A stretch of DNA of 64,000 bases from Cercophora sp. LCS_1 (Eukaryota > Ascomycota > Sordariomycetes > Sordariales > Lasiosphaeriaceae), in contig JAPZLL010000003.1 in the NCBI GenBank assembly GCA_036250225.1, positions 930,001-994,000 on the forward strand, given 5' to 3'. The notes under the pieces were generated by a model. It was given only the letters and a program-made list of their open reading frames with translations. It was not told the origin of the DNA and searched no databases. The number at the start of each line of letters is the position of its first letter. Position 1 is the first letter of the stretch. The position numbers and the translations under genes are program-made. Shown in pieces: positions 44,739 to 55,634 of the stretch.

Positions 44739-46042
44739 TCACTGCCATTCAACACTCCACGTCTTCTCCCCCGCCCGGAAGGGCACAATCTCGGCCTCCT
44801 CACCCTTGAGCGACTCGGGAATGGTCTGGCCGTCCCGCTTGAGGACAACGTTGCGTGTGGCCTTGGGAATGCTGTAAAAGGTGCGTCCGAACTCGCTGAA
44901 GAAACCGCGGAGCGCAGAGTCAGCGATCAGGTCGGGTGATGCGATGTCGCCGCGGGTGAGGCCCTCTTCCAGGGCTGTCAGGACGTAGCCGAGGGCAAAG
45001 GGTTGGGTGAAAACGCCGGCTGCGGTGTTGCCTTTTCCTTTTTTGGCGGATATGTCGTGGGCTTTTTGGGTGGGTGTAGGTTAGTGGTGGGGAAACGAAA
45101 AAAAGAAGAAGAAGAAGAAAAAAAAAAGAGAATGTGGGGCGTGATAGGTTGGACTTACGAGCGCTGTCTGTGCCTAGGAAGAATTTACCGTTGCTGTTGA
45201 CTACAGCGTCAAGGAGGGCCCGACGGTCCTCGGGGCTTTTGGCTGAGGGTTTGCAGTAGTTGTTCTGAATACTCTTGTTAGTTCATCAAGGTGTGTGTGT
45301 GTGTGGGAGGGGGGGGGCGGGATTTGGGAAGGAGATACGTACGACGTTGGCCGACCAGTCGTCTACGAGGAGAGAGAGATGGTGTGCCGTCTAAGAGGCA
45401 TGTTAGTATATACCGCCGCAGTACAGACGGAGCGAAGCATACAACGGTGCCAACAACGTTGGGGCCAAAAGACCTCACAGCGTCGACCGCGTCGGCCGTG
45501 GTGCAGTGCTCGAGCACAATCTTGAGCTTGGGGAACTTTTCGACAAGACTTCGGAGCGTGGGGAGGAACCTGGACTCGGCGTTCATGACGGTCACGCCGT
45601 CGGCCGCGCTGCTGGGAACCTCGCCGTGCAGGTTGAGCACTATGCCCTCCTCCTCCATGGCCTTGAGGACGTCGTGAAACGGCTCAAAGGAGACAACGCC
45701 CCACTGCGAGTTGGTGGTTGCTCCCTTGGGATAGGCCTTGACGCCGGCAATGCCAGCCTTCTTGGCCGCGCGGATCTCGTCGGGCGTGATGCTCGAGTGT
45801 AGGTACAGCGACATGAGATAGTTGACGTCCGGGTCGATGGCCTGCAGGTTGCGCTTGTACTCCAACGCCTCGGCCACAGACACAACTGGCCGCGGGGCCA
45901 GGTTAGGCATGACGAAGACCACATCGATGCCGGCTTGTCGGATGGTCGGGGTGACGAGCTGTGCAATGGGCCCCGGGGCGTTTCTCAGGTGGACGTGCAT
46001 GTCCGCCGCGGCGGGAAGCACATATGAGTCCTTCAGGGGCAT
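44739..46042 (-). CDS. URA4: Dihydroorotase (pyrimidine biosynthesis)
   Basis: Exons 46042-45443, 45390-45343, 45264-45159 and 45061-44739; 358 residues, close to the 364 of yeast Ura4. It cyclises N-carbamoyl-L-aspartate to dihydroorotate, the third step of de novo UMP synthesis, in the cytosol. Metal and substrate motifs are visible: DMHVHLR (two His and the substrate Arg), GVKAYPKGATTNS with the Lys that is carboxylated, LNLHGEVP, LEHCTT, TAHHLSL across exon 2, and LGTDSAPHDISAKK across the last junction with the catalytic Asp. The start used is the ATG giving MPLKDSYVLPAAADMHVHLR; an in-frame ATG at 46192 would add 50 basic residues. Introns 2 and 3 contain a GT/G run and a purine-rich tract. 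Confidence 0.95.
45098..45131 (+). repeat. Purine-rich GAA/A tract in URA4 intron 3
   Basis: Repeated GAA units and an A homopolymer on the plus strand give a pyrimidine tract in the transcript. It lies inside the intron between 45158 and 45062, far from the acceptor. Confidence 0.7.
45288..45317 (+). repeat. GT microsatellite and G run in URA4 intron 2
   Basis: A (GT)n tract is followed by a G-rich run on the plus strand. It lies wholly inside the 78-nt intron between exons 2 and 3. Confidence 0.75.
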
Positions 46043-46705
46043 TTTGAGCGTATGGAGGGGCACTTGGAGGGGCAGGAAGAACGAGGGGCACGCAGATTTG
46101 TGGGCTACGCGTTGGAATATGACCACAAAATGGCGCCGAGATCTGGGTTGCTCAATAAGATCAGCAACGGGAGGTACCAAGGAGAATAGCACAACCGCGA
46201 GAATTTTTTTTTTTTTTTACAGCTGAGACGAGAGGCTCATCATGGGTGTGGAGATTCGATGAGCAAGATCTTGGCACGCGGTTTTCACGATAACAGGGTT
46301 AGGGTCCGATTGCGGAGGGAATCTCTGGTTTTTCACTAAATTTCTCTCATAGGTAGAAGCGCCCAGCATTTTAATTCGAATACTTTGCTCTAGGCCGTAC
46401 TGCGTCACTCCGCCGCTGAAATTACTTCGTTGCTGGGAGGGATTTGAGGTCTTGGTGAAGAGAACGAACGTTGAGGTGCTCCACTTTTAGCATACCCCGC
46501 GATCCGGGGATGGCTCCCGTCAGCCGGGGTGCACTACCGGGGTGCCGAGTATCCGATGTCTAAGTTCCCAGCCTCGATAATTCCCGGCTCCAGGGGATGA
46601 CGTGTTAGGCAGTTTGTTTTCAGCACAACTGTATTGTCCCCGTTTGCAACCACACCGACTCATGACACTCCAAGGGGTTTATTTCAGTTCATCATAACGG
46701 TAGCC
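46043..46705. promoter_or_regulatory. Divergent promoter region URA4 / DHA2 transporter
   Basis: 663 bp between two divergent starts. A T homopolymer of about 12 bases sits at 46,206-46,219. The sequence 46,043-46,192 is also open in the URA4 frame and may be 5' UTR or an N-terminal extension. No specific factor sites were assigned. Confidence 0.55.
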
Positions 46706-48635
46706 ATGGGCGGAAACAACAACGGGCAGCTACTCGTGCTGCCCCAGGCAGAAGATGCTGGTGACAGCTTCTCGACCTCACCGACACCTGCCGAAAACAC
46801 GCCTCTCCTCCGGTCCGAGACCGCCAGTTCACACACAGCTCGCGATGGAGTGTCTCTCCAGAAAGATGAAGCCCTCGGCTGGAAGAGGACGGTCGCGATT
46901 GTGCTCAGCATGTGGATCCTCATCTTCCTGCAGGCGGGCAACATGAGCGGCATCTCGACAATTCAGTCCACCATCGCCGCCGAGCTCAACGCGTATGAAC
47001 ATGCCATGTGGTTCACAAGCTCGTATTTGATCACCATGAGCTCGGTCGCGCCGCTGGTTGGTCGGCTTGCCATGGTCTTTTCGCCTGGTGCCATGATTCT
47101 GTTCTCATCCGTCTTCTTCTCCATCGGCGCTGTGGTGACCGGCCAGGCCCACGACTTTGTCACCTTCATCCTCGGGAGAGTTTTGGTCGGTATTGGTGGT
47201 GGAGGAGTCATGACGCTTTCTCTCATTTTGGTTATCCAATTGACCTCCAAGAAGAGGAGAGGCTTGATGATAGGCTTGACCAATGCGGTATGTTGACGTC
47301 GGCCACTTTGTTGATGTTCAGAACTGATTTATCGCATAGGGATTCACAATTGGTCTGTCCGTCGGAGCTGTGATATTCGGCACCCTGCTCCCCGTGATTG
47401 GCTGGGTATGTCTCCCGCTTCGAATGGTGGTAAAATCTCTCTGACCTGTCGCCAGAGAGCCGTTTTCTGGGCGCAGAGCCCAATGGGTCTGATCGGCGGA
47501 CTTGGTGTTTACGTCAGTGCGACCCTCTTGTTTACTTTACCCCTTTTTGCTGGGACCAAACCCATCTGACATCCCACAGGCGAGCATGCCCCCTTCAGCC
47601 GCCCACCCAACCTCCAAATCCAAAACAACCCTCCAAAAGCTCGCCAGCGTCGACTACCTCGGCGCAACAACCCTGACCCTCACCATCGTCCTCTTCCTCT
47701 ACTCCCTCTCCACGCCCCAAATCCAAACCCCCCTCCTCCTCCTCTCCATCCTCTTGTTACTCCCCTTCTTCCTCCTCATCGAATCCGTCGCCTCAACCCC
47801 CATCCTCCCCCTCCCCATCCTCGCCCACCGCGGCATCCTCCTCTCCTGCCTGTCGCAGCTAGCATTCATGGCCGCCCGCTGGACAATCCTCTACTACTCG
47901 CCCGTCTTCGGCCTTGCAGTCCTAGGCCTCTCCCCCGGCGCAGCAGGCGCCATGCTCATCCCAACCAACATTGGCTTCGGCTCAGGCGGTTTGGTAATCG
48001 GGCACCTGCACATCCGGCGCGCGGGCTCCTTTTGGCTGCCCTGCGTTGTGTCCCTATTTTGTTTCGGACTTGTGCTGTACAGTCTAAGCTTCGTCTCGAC
48101 TAAAGCGGCGCCGGGACCGTATCTGTACGTTTTTACCATTTTCTTGCACGGGATATGTACAGGCGGTGCGTTGAATTACACGCTTGCGCATCTGCTGCAT
48201 TTGTCGGAGCCGGGGACGCATTTCATCGTTACGGGCTTGTTGTCGACGTTTCGGGGGTTTGCGGGTAGTTTTGGAACGGCCATTGGGGGTGGTGTTTTTG
48301 GACGGACGCTGGCGGGGGTTTTGGAAGAGGGGTTTGGTAGGTTGGACGGTAACGGTGGTGGGGGACTAAGTGAAGCGAGGAAACAGTTGATTGTAAGGTT
48401 GGTGGGGAGTCCGGCGGCGGTCTATCAGGTAGGGGTTTTGACAGACGCTGAGAGGCTGATTGCTATTGGCGGGTATGAGACTGCGTTGAAGGTTTTGTAT
48501 CGCGGAGCGGCGGCGGTTTGTGTGCTCGTTTTGTTTTTGCAGGCTGGGACGGGGTGGACGGGGCCGGTCAGTGAAGAGGAGGAGGAGGAGATTGAGGAGG
48601 CGATTGTCGAGCATGATGGGTTGATGGAGGCTTAA
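46706..48635 (+). CDS. MFS transporter, DHA2-type (vacuolar basic amino acid / drug:H+ antiporter-like)
   Basis: Exons 46706-47287, 47340-47405, 47456-47512 and 47580-48635; 586 residues, all junctions in phase 0. The N-terminus is hydrophilic and carries the PLLRSE motif. Membrane segments begin at VAIVLSMWILIFL. Family hallmarks are SYLITMSSVAPLVGRL (motif A region), FILGRVLVGIGGGGVMTLSLILV (motif B with Arg), and IGLTNAGFTIGLSVGAVIFG across the first junction, the antiporter motif C region. The 14-TM layout and these motifs place it near fungal Vba/Fnx1 vacuolar amino-acid transporters or multidrug DHA2 pumps; the substrate cannot be decided. The third intron uses the donor GTCAGT. The last exon is strongly CTC/CCC-biased. 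Confidence 0.85.
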
Positions 48636-48863
48636 ATTGTGTGAGACGCTGTGGTTGTTGATAGACAATACAAGTGGGGATAGAGATTAGATCTCAGAGT
48701 AAGGGGTGAGTGCTTCACTCCCCCGAAGATAAGATGTCTATATACTAGGTAGAAACTAAAACAATATTGCTTTGACAACAGAACAGAATGGGTATCTCAT
48801 CTATCTAGAAAAGTCTCGCCAAATAAGAGCAAATGCAAATGTAAATGCAAATGCATAAAGTCA

Positions 48864-51845
48864 TCAGCGTTGCAAAATCCTCGTGTCCAAAATCTGTCTC
48901 TCCCATGGCTCCTCTCCAGGCCGTAGATCCCCCAAAACCTGCTCTTGGTTCTGCCCACCAGCGGCGGGTTGCTGTTTCTGGGCCTCCACATCCGTATTGT
49001 CCCTCCCCCATGGCTTTGTAAGTTTCGCCAAGAAGTTCCCACCGCTACTACGTTTGTCTTTCTCCATATCCCTTCTTCGGGCGGCAATGATTTGATCCAC
49101 CGTCAAGATCGTATCCATTCCTTCGCTGCCTCTCCGGATCATCATGCCACTATTCCTGCCTGGCCCGTCCTTCGAAGGGTCGACCATTGTCTTTGCGTCT
49201 TTGACAAGATGCAAGAAGATTGGATAGACCAACGACGCTGCACTCAAGGCTAGGACGACGAAGAATGATGTTTGCACGCTTCGGCCGGATTGCAGGATCG
49301 CATATCCCACAAAAGGCCAAAATGCCGGTCCGGAACCACCCATTGTTAGCCAGGCCGCCGCTCGCTTGGTCCGCTTTCCCTGTCCACGGATGGCAAGGCT
49401 GAAGGCGAGAGGCCAGATGGGGCCTTCAGCAAAATAATATAAAATTATCGGTATCGCGATGAGCGTCGGGTTGGCCGTGGGTTTCATGACGATGGCGATG
49501 AGTATGAAGATTGCTGCAGACGCCACCGACATGGTGAGAACTGTTCGCGGCTTGGGGATCAGCGGCGTTTTCGGGTACTTGACCGAGATGTAGGCAAGAA
49601 AGCCGGCCGCGAAGCGGGAAACGGCAAAGGCTGTGTGGGCGATGAGGAGGAAGTTGAGCGTCGAAATAGGGAAGCCGGGAGGGTTGTTGCTCCCGTCGTA
49701 TCCGGGCACGAAGGCTGTGATGAGCGCCTGGAAATATAGGCTCATGTTCTCCTGGGCGGCGAGGTAGGTCCACTGACAGAAAACCGCGAGAATGATGGCC
49801 CACGTTTTCAAAGAGATACCACCAAGCAGAGGTTTGGCGGGGTCGACAGGTAGTCGCTTGGCAAGACGTTCGAGTTCGGCATCCGTTACTTCGGGCAGTG
49901 GCATGTAGTAAAAGAAAAATGCGAGCAGGACCGAGAGAAGCGTGACAGCCAGGTAGGTCCACTGCACGTCGATGAGTGTAGTTGAATCTACCGAGCGTGA
50001 ATCGATCCGGTTGAAGAAGACGTTGTTGGCAAGAAGACCGCTCAAGACACTGCCAACTCCCTGAACTCCCTGTGCCAGAAGAAGGCGAGCATCGGCGTAT
50101 GCCGGAGGACCGCAAAGAGCCAAAAAGGGATTGGCGGCTGTTTCCAGGACTGCCAGGCCAAAGCCAATGACGAAACTACTCGCCATGAACCCTCCATAGC
50201 TGTTGAGTACAGCAGCTGGCCAAATCATGATGGTTCCTGTCCCATAGATCAGAAGCCCAGTAATGAAGGTCGCCTTGAACCCGCCAACCGAATCGGGTTC
50301 ATGCTTTCCCCTGCGAGTCCTATGGTGCTCATCGTGCCGTAAGACCCACTCGGCAACCACCAAAGGACCAAAGAAGTAGCCGCCTCCGAAGTAGATGCTG
50401 GTTAGACCGAGTGTTTTGGCTTCACTCATTTTTAGAAGATCGGCAACCACGTTGTTCAGCGTGTTGAGCAAGCCATACGAAAGCCCCCAGAGGAAGAACA
50501 GAATGCTGACGACCGTGCAATACCGAAATGATTCGGCGGCCGAGCATCTGATCATACTCTTTGGCTTGTCCATGTTGACAAACCCAAAGTATACAGCACG
50601 ATCGGGGACTGTGGGCGTCATGGAAACAACTCGCGGGTTCGACGGGAAGGACAACCTGTTTGGCCGTGGGCTTGCTGCCCCAGGCCTGTCTCCCCAGACT
50701 CCATTGGAAAGGAATTCTCTGATCGAAACCTCGTCTGACTGCCTACTCGTGGCCGTGGGTGCTGGGGGCGTCGGAGTTACGGACCCATTGATGGCCGAGG
50801 AGGTGCTGGGCTGACTCTCGTCGCTGCTTGTCGGCTTGTCGCCGCCTAGTTGGCCGGATCGCGCTTGGCTGCCGCTTCTCCGGGTACCATCTGGGTCGAC
50901 AATCATGACAGGGAGAATCTTGATGATCAAGGGCTTCAGGGTGGGGATACAGGCGCAAGTAATCCCCACGTTCACCTCGACTGCCGACCACATAAGTGAG
51001 AATGATGCGTTCCAACTGAAGCCGGGGCTCTGGCCAAAAATGGCAGAAGTATCGGGCGAAGGGTTCATAGGCGCGTCGATAGCTTGCTGCAGATAATAAA
51101 TCCTGACAACGTCCACCACTGTCACGAAGAAACCGAGTGCGAATGTGATCACGAGAATCGTCTTCTGTCTCGGTGGCAGCCGCATCCCTGTAATAACGGG
51201 AATTGGAAGAGCCATGATTGCAAGGTCTGTGATGACGTTCACAGGGCTGCTACAAATGAACTCAGTTAGAAGCGGGATGCAGCTCTCGGGGGTAACATTG
51301 ATATCCCAGGCTGCGTTGATCGGGCGGCACTGGAAGATGTTCATAAAGGTCAGAATGGTGCCGGCGACGTTGACTATCCCAAGAACTGCCCAGGAGGCGA
51401 GCCGCAAGATCTTTTGCGTGTTTCTGGCAAGTCGGAGGTAGAAGACCAGAATTGATGTCTTGGTTGCCATGAGCGCAGGGTTCTGAGGAGTTGTTAGTGA
51501 CCACGAGGAACACAAACCGGTAGAATCACCTACATAGAGGACGGAGAAGATGTATTCGCACATCCTCAGGCCGGGCTTTTGGGCTGGATCAATGTGTGCA
51601 TCGTGCCGGCCGAGGCCCCTCTTGGTGCCGAAGTCGATAGATAGACAGAGAAAGAAGGAGACCAGCCAGGCAAATACGACAATATAGTCGTCCCAGGAAA
51701 CGCTTCGGACAATACCGATCCTGGACACCATCCTAGCAGCCACAAAAACGGTAGCCAGTACTGACGTTGCCGTTGTTACAGCAAAGACGGTCGGACCCCG
51801 GTCCGGGAAGGACATCGCGGTCTCGGTGGTCGTCATGATAGGCAA
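48864..51845 (-). CDS. Fusion protein: 7-TM Rhodopsin/PTH11-type domain plus 12-TM FucP-type MFS transporter
   Basis: Exons 51845-51534 and 51482-48864; 976 residues spliced, 993 if the 51-nt frame-neutral intron is retained. Residues about 15-297 are a fungal Rhodopsin-domain (SAT4/PTH11-type) integral membrane unit: SWDDYIVVFAWL, FQCRPINAAWD, SPVNVITDLAIMALPIP, and the seventh helix followed by NVGITCACIPTLKP. Residues 298-422 are a Ser/Pro/Thr-rich linker ending with VYFGFVNMDKPKSM. From 423 a complete MFS half-pair begins (ILFFLWGLSYGLLNTLN), with LETAANPFLALCG, AQGVQGVGSVL and FAEGPIWPLAFSLAIRG typical of L-fucose/hexose permeases. The cytosolic tail of about 90 residues is charged. The gene ends in two tandem TGA codons. 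One ORF without an internal stop spans both parts. Confidence 0.85.
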   Translation of the reverse strand: MPIMTTTETAMSFPDRGPTVFAVTTATSVLATVFVAARMVSRIGIVRSVSWDDYIVVFAWLVSFFLCLSIDFGTKRGLGRHDAHIDPAQKPGLRMCEYIFSVLYVGDSTGLCSSWSLTTPQNPALMATKTSILVFYLRLARNTQKILRLASWAVLGIVNVAGTILTFMNIFQCRPINAAWDINVTPESCIPLLTEFICSSPVNVITDLAIMALPIPVITGMRLPPRQKTILVITFALGFFVTVVDVVRIYYLQQAIDAPMNPSPDTSAIFGQSPGFSWNASFSLMWSAVEVNVGITCACIPTLKPLIIKILPVMIVDPDGTRRSGSQARSGQLGGDKPTSSDESQPSTSSAINGSVTPTPPAPTATSRQSDEVSIREFLSNGVWGDRPGAASPRPNRLSFPSNPRVVSMTPTVPDRAVYFGFVNMDKPKSMIRCSAAESFRYCTVVSILFFLWGLSYGLLNTLNNVVADLLKMSEAKTLGLTSIYFGGGYFFGPLVVAEWVLRHDEHHRTRRGKHEPDSVGGFKATFITGLLIYGTGTIMIWPAAVLNSYGGFMASSFVIGFGLAVLETAANPFLALCGPPAYADARLLLAQGVQGVGSVLSGLLANNVFFNRIDSRSVDSTTLIDVQWTYLAVTLLSVLLAFFFYYMPLPEVTDAELERLAKRLPVDPAKPLLGGISLKTWAIILAVFCQWTYLAAQENMSLYFQALITAFVPGYDGSNNPPGFPISTLNFLLIAHTAFAVSRFAAGFLAYISVKYPKTPLIPKPRTVLTMSVASAAIFILIAIVMKPTANPTLIAIPIILYYFAEGPIWPLAFSLAIRGQGKRTKRAAAWLTMGGSGPAFWPFVGYAILQSGRSVQTSFFVVLALSAASLVYPIFLHLVKDAKTMVDPSKDGPGRNSGMMIRRGSEGMDTILTVDQIIAARRRDMEKDKRSSGGNFLAKLTKPWGRDNTDVEAQKQQPAAGGQNQEQVLGDLRPGEEPWERQILDTRILQR

Positions 51846-53454
51846 CGGGGAAGTTCCGTCCGCCTCGGTTGAGGCCGACGGCTATGTGGTCGACAACGAC
51901 AACTCGAGTACTCGACGTGGTGTTGTTGGAGCTTTCGCCATAGTCTGTCCAGCCGAGACATGGGAGGGTGATGGTATAGCAGAATTGGGCTCAGTGGCTG
52001 TGTAGTGCATCGAGTTGCTGCAGAGGAGCGACTCTAGCGGTCGTGCCTTTTGAGGAGGCGTCACTGCTCGGCCTTGTGGTATGGCTTCTGATCCATGAAA
52101 CCAGCTTTGAGCAACCGGAATCCAGCCCTGTCAAAGCTTCCAGGGTCTCTCGATGAGATCCGAGTAGCTGTCTGCTAATCGATGGAGCAAAACATGGGGC
52201 CTATCGAGTAGAGGTAAGGCGAGAGGTCGGTGGCAGATTAGGCGTGGACTCCGGCTTGTTGATAACAAACCGCACCAAGCACGGCAAGAAAAAGTCGGTG
52301 AAAAAAAAAAGACGGGAGAACGGAGATGGGTCATGCGTCAGCAACCTCAAAGTCGACCCGGTAAGCGGCCCAGAGACCCTCAACCGATGCGACCTTCGGC
52401 CGGTTCGATCAAAGCGCAACTGCGAGATAATAAGAAATTTGCACCTAGCAGAACTCAATGCTTGACTGAGACCGCCCCAAGATGCCGGGTGGGGTTTCGC
52501 TCAGCAAGTGCCGGGGCAGAGGAGGCAGAGCCGGCTGTCCACTTGGACGCCGAGTCTGGTCAGGTCTAAGAGACCTCGCTCCCAACCTGTCCTCCCAACC
52601 TCGTCCCCGCTCGCGATCCAACAGCGGCTGCTGTGATGACATCGCTGCGGACCGGCATTGCGACCAATCAATGCTGCCATTCACGGAACCAGGCGGGTGG
52701 CTCGTCAATTCCCTTGGCATTGGCTGTCCGCTGCCAGTAATTGATTGAAGCGTGGCATCGGGAGCCTGCATGCCACACACCGAAGCGCTGCGAGGACTCG
52801 AGAACATGGAAATCATTTTTGGGCATTTGCGAAAGAGGTGTGGAGGGGTAGCTTTGGTGATTGGCACGGAGGTCAGGGGGTGGGGGTCCAGGCGGGTCCA
52901 GGTCGCACGGACAATTGCCCGGCAGGTGCTGGTCGCCAGGGCTCGCAAAAGATTTCCCACCAAAGTCCCACTGCAGCCCACCCACTGTAGGATAGACAGA
53001 TATGGCTGATTGCGATCGCGGATACGGTCAAGTCTCTTTTCCTACATGTTAATTCATGCAACTCGCCGAGGCTCGAAGCTGACTTGGAATTGCTGCACTA
53101 TTGATGACGCAATGTTGGTGTGAGCTCCAGCTACCGAGAATCCTCGGCACCCGTCTCGGCAACCTGGAGGCCCGGAATTTCCGCCGTGGCGGCAGACTCA
53201 TTGGTAGCTCAGCCGATTCTCCCACGTGTGAACCAACTGATCGACACAAGCATCCCACCACGAAAAAGGGATCGAGAAATCTTGGTTATACATTACAGTG
53301 CTTTGGGATTAGATATCCATGGTTTGGTCCGGTGTTCCAAAGTCTGTGGTCAAGGTACCGTTCAAAACCAATATTCATGGTCGATCGTGGTCCGTCACTT
53401 GCACCAATCGCAACAACCAGCTCTCCAGCCTCATCTCTAAGACCGTTCCACAGT
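51846..53454. other. Intergenic region upstream of the fusion gene
   Basis: 1.6 kb hold the fusion gene promoter (left) and the PAC1 3' UTR (right). Frames such as 52445-52981 (minus) show no domain. An A tract lies near 52,300. Confidence 0.5.
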
Positions 53455-55038
53455 TTAGCCAGCAAAGATCCTGACCTTGCCCACTGTCCCATCAACGCTC
53501 CCAGTGGCCACGACACATTGAACTTGAGTGCTCAATGTCGCATTGCCATTGGTGTTTTTCTTCGGCGTCCCACCAAGAGCAGTTGCGCTATCGGCCGAGT
53601 CCTTGATAACACTGGGAGCCCATTTCACACAACTCACAAAACCTTCGTAGACGCCTGTCACGGCTTGAACGCATTTGCCGCCCTGTCCCAAGTCCCAGCA
53701 TCGCAGCGTCCGATCATCGGCGACGGAGACGAGATACTTGCCTCCAGGGTGGAAGACGAGGGCGCGGACCCAGTTGTCATGCCCTATCAGCACCTTGATG
53801 CAGTTCCCGCGAGCGTCCCAAAGCCGTATTTGTTTGTCTCGTGACCCAGTTGCCATGAACTCAGCTGAGCTACTGGCTGGTGGCACCTTTTCCAGCCCAG
53901 CAAGAGTTGCCAGGTGGGGGTACGCCGCCGCCGGGGCAAAATCGCAGCATAACTGGGCGTCCATCAGCACAAACTCTAAATCTCGTGGTGCATACTGACG
54001 TTGGAATTATCATGGCCGAATAGGGTCAGTTTGCATTCCGGATCTCGAGAGGAGATGTCCCAGAGCCTGACCGACTTATCTGAACCGGTGGACAGGATAT
54101 AGCGTCCGTCTACCGAAGGGCAGACAGCCCGCGGCCAATCCGTATGGCCGTGGATGGTTTTTAGACAATACCCGGTCGTCACGTCCCATATTTTCAGTGT
54201 ATTGTCCTTGCTGGCGCTCACCAAAAGGTTCCCTGAAGCTGGGGCGCCGGCGGCCCCCGATGGAATGAATCGAATCGCGCTGACAATGTGATCATGGCCG
54301 GGAAGCGTTCGAATATTCTTGTACTCGTCAGACGGATCCCAGAGCTTGATTGTGAGGTCGGAGGAGCATGACGCCAGAAGCGTGCCACCGCACGGCCCAC
54401 CAAAATCAACATCAAGCACGGCCTTGGTATGCCCCTTTATCGTCCGCTCCAACTCGCCAAGCTCCCAGTCCCATATTTTGATTGTGGTATCATCTGATCC
54501 AGAAGCGAGCGTGCTGAAGACGGGGTGGAATGCAACACAGGTCACGGGTAGCCTGTGCGACTCGAGGACGTAGCGAGGGGGTGCAATGGGTAACCAGTTG
54601 GCCGGGTCATGGTTGCGGCGCAAGAGAGACGACGGGGTCACATTCTCAAGTTCGGCCTGAAGTGTCAAGTTTCGGGATTCGAGATCGAGGATCTGGCGAA
54701 AATCGTGTTAGAGGGGCTTGCTATTATTGCCTTGGGCAGCGGCTTCACCGACGGGAACCGAACCTTTTTCTGCAAACGCACAACGCTTGTCCATTTCTTT
54801 TCAAGCAATCCTTCATATTTCTTGGCCTGTTCAGCATCAAAGGCGGACTCCCCTAGCACAGCCTCGGCTCGCAATGCTGCAGCTGTCTGGGTGAGGTTCT
54901 GGGAGTTGAGATATGCGATCAACGACTTGTGCCTCCAGCGGTCGGAACCGTTAGCGACGGGTAAGGTAGCTGCGTGGAACGCTGACAAAACTCCACTCAC
55001 AGCTCCTCGGCTTGCCGACTGGTCAATGTCTGGGCCAT
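53455..55038 (-). CDS. PAC1: PAC1/LIS1 nuclear distribution protein (dynein regulator)
   Basis: Exons 55038-55001, 54932-54764, 54692-54000 and 53952-53455; 465 residues. Lis1/Pac1 (nudF) binds the dynein motor at microtubule plus ends with NudE and is needed for nuclear migration in hyphae. The first coding exon is only 38 nt (MAQTLTSRQAEEL) and matches the conserved N-terminus. A LisH motif follows (HKSLIAYLNSQNLTQTAAALR), then a coiled coil ([25 protein letters not shown]) and seven WD40 repeats, each closing with KIWD, RLWD or RCWD; the last ends VRIFAG. The last intron (47 nt, 53999-53953) joins GHDNSN to LCCDFAP, chosen because it keeps the frame and restores WD repeat 5. It is divergent from FMT1. 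Confidence 0.94.
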
Positions 55039-55634
55039 GCTCAAGACCACACACCCGTGTTGGCTAACGCCCCCACACGACGTTTGTTTCAACGTCGATG
55101 TCGCATTTTCTCAAGCCTCGGCGCAGTTTACAGGCTGCAAGCTCCTATGTCGGCGACGGAAAAAGGGGTACATGAGCAAACACGAGCAGGAGTCAACGCG
55201 CCCAACAGGCCCAAATAAGTGTCGTTGATGTATTAATAACACATATCATTATAAATGAAGAGCCAGAAAATATCCTCATGTTTAAACTCGAAACTCCATT
55301 GCTGAACCCGCTTGGCCTTTTGTTTGTTCGATTCGTGCGACCCATTTTCTGTCACCAACTTCTTGGGTCGGAATTTTCCGCTTATCGCTATCGGACTTGA
55401 GCTCAGGAGCAACACCTTTTCACAAACAACCTTCCTCCACCACAATTGAGACTTAAATTGTCGTCTTACATTCGTTAATATTTTAAGATGAGTTGAATGT
55501 CTCTGTTATTAAAGTAATTGGAGTATTTGGCAATCTATCCCACTGATATTTGGGGCGACGTATGAACCATTGCCGCTTAGAGGCGACGTGACAGGGGTCA
55601 GGTATTGCACTTGAGCTTCACAACAACCCCAACG
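55039..55634. promoter_or_regulatory. Divergent promoter region PAC1 / FMT1
   Basis: 596 bp with two AT-rich blocks (about 55,220-55,265 and 55,445-55,560). It separates the two start codons. No factor sites were assigned. Confidence 0.5.

Noticed and set aside
53974..53999. 26-nt intron candidate in PAC1 (acceptor at TAGAG)
   Set aside because: It is too short for a fungal spliceosomal intron; the 47-nt intron ending at 53953 keeps frame and restores WD repeat 5.
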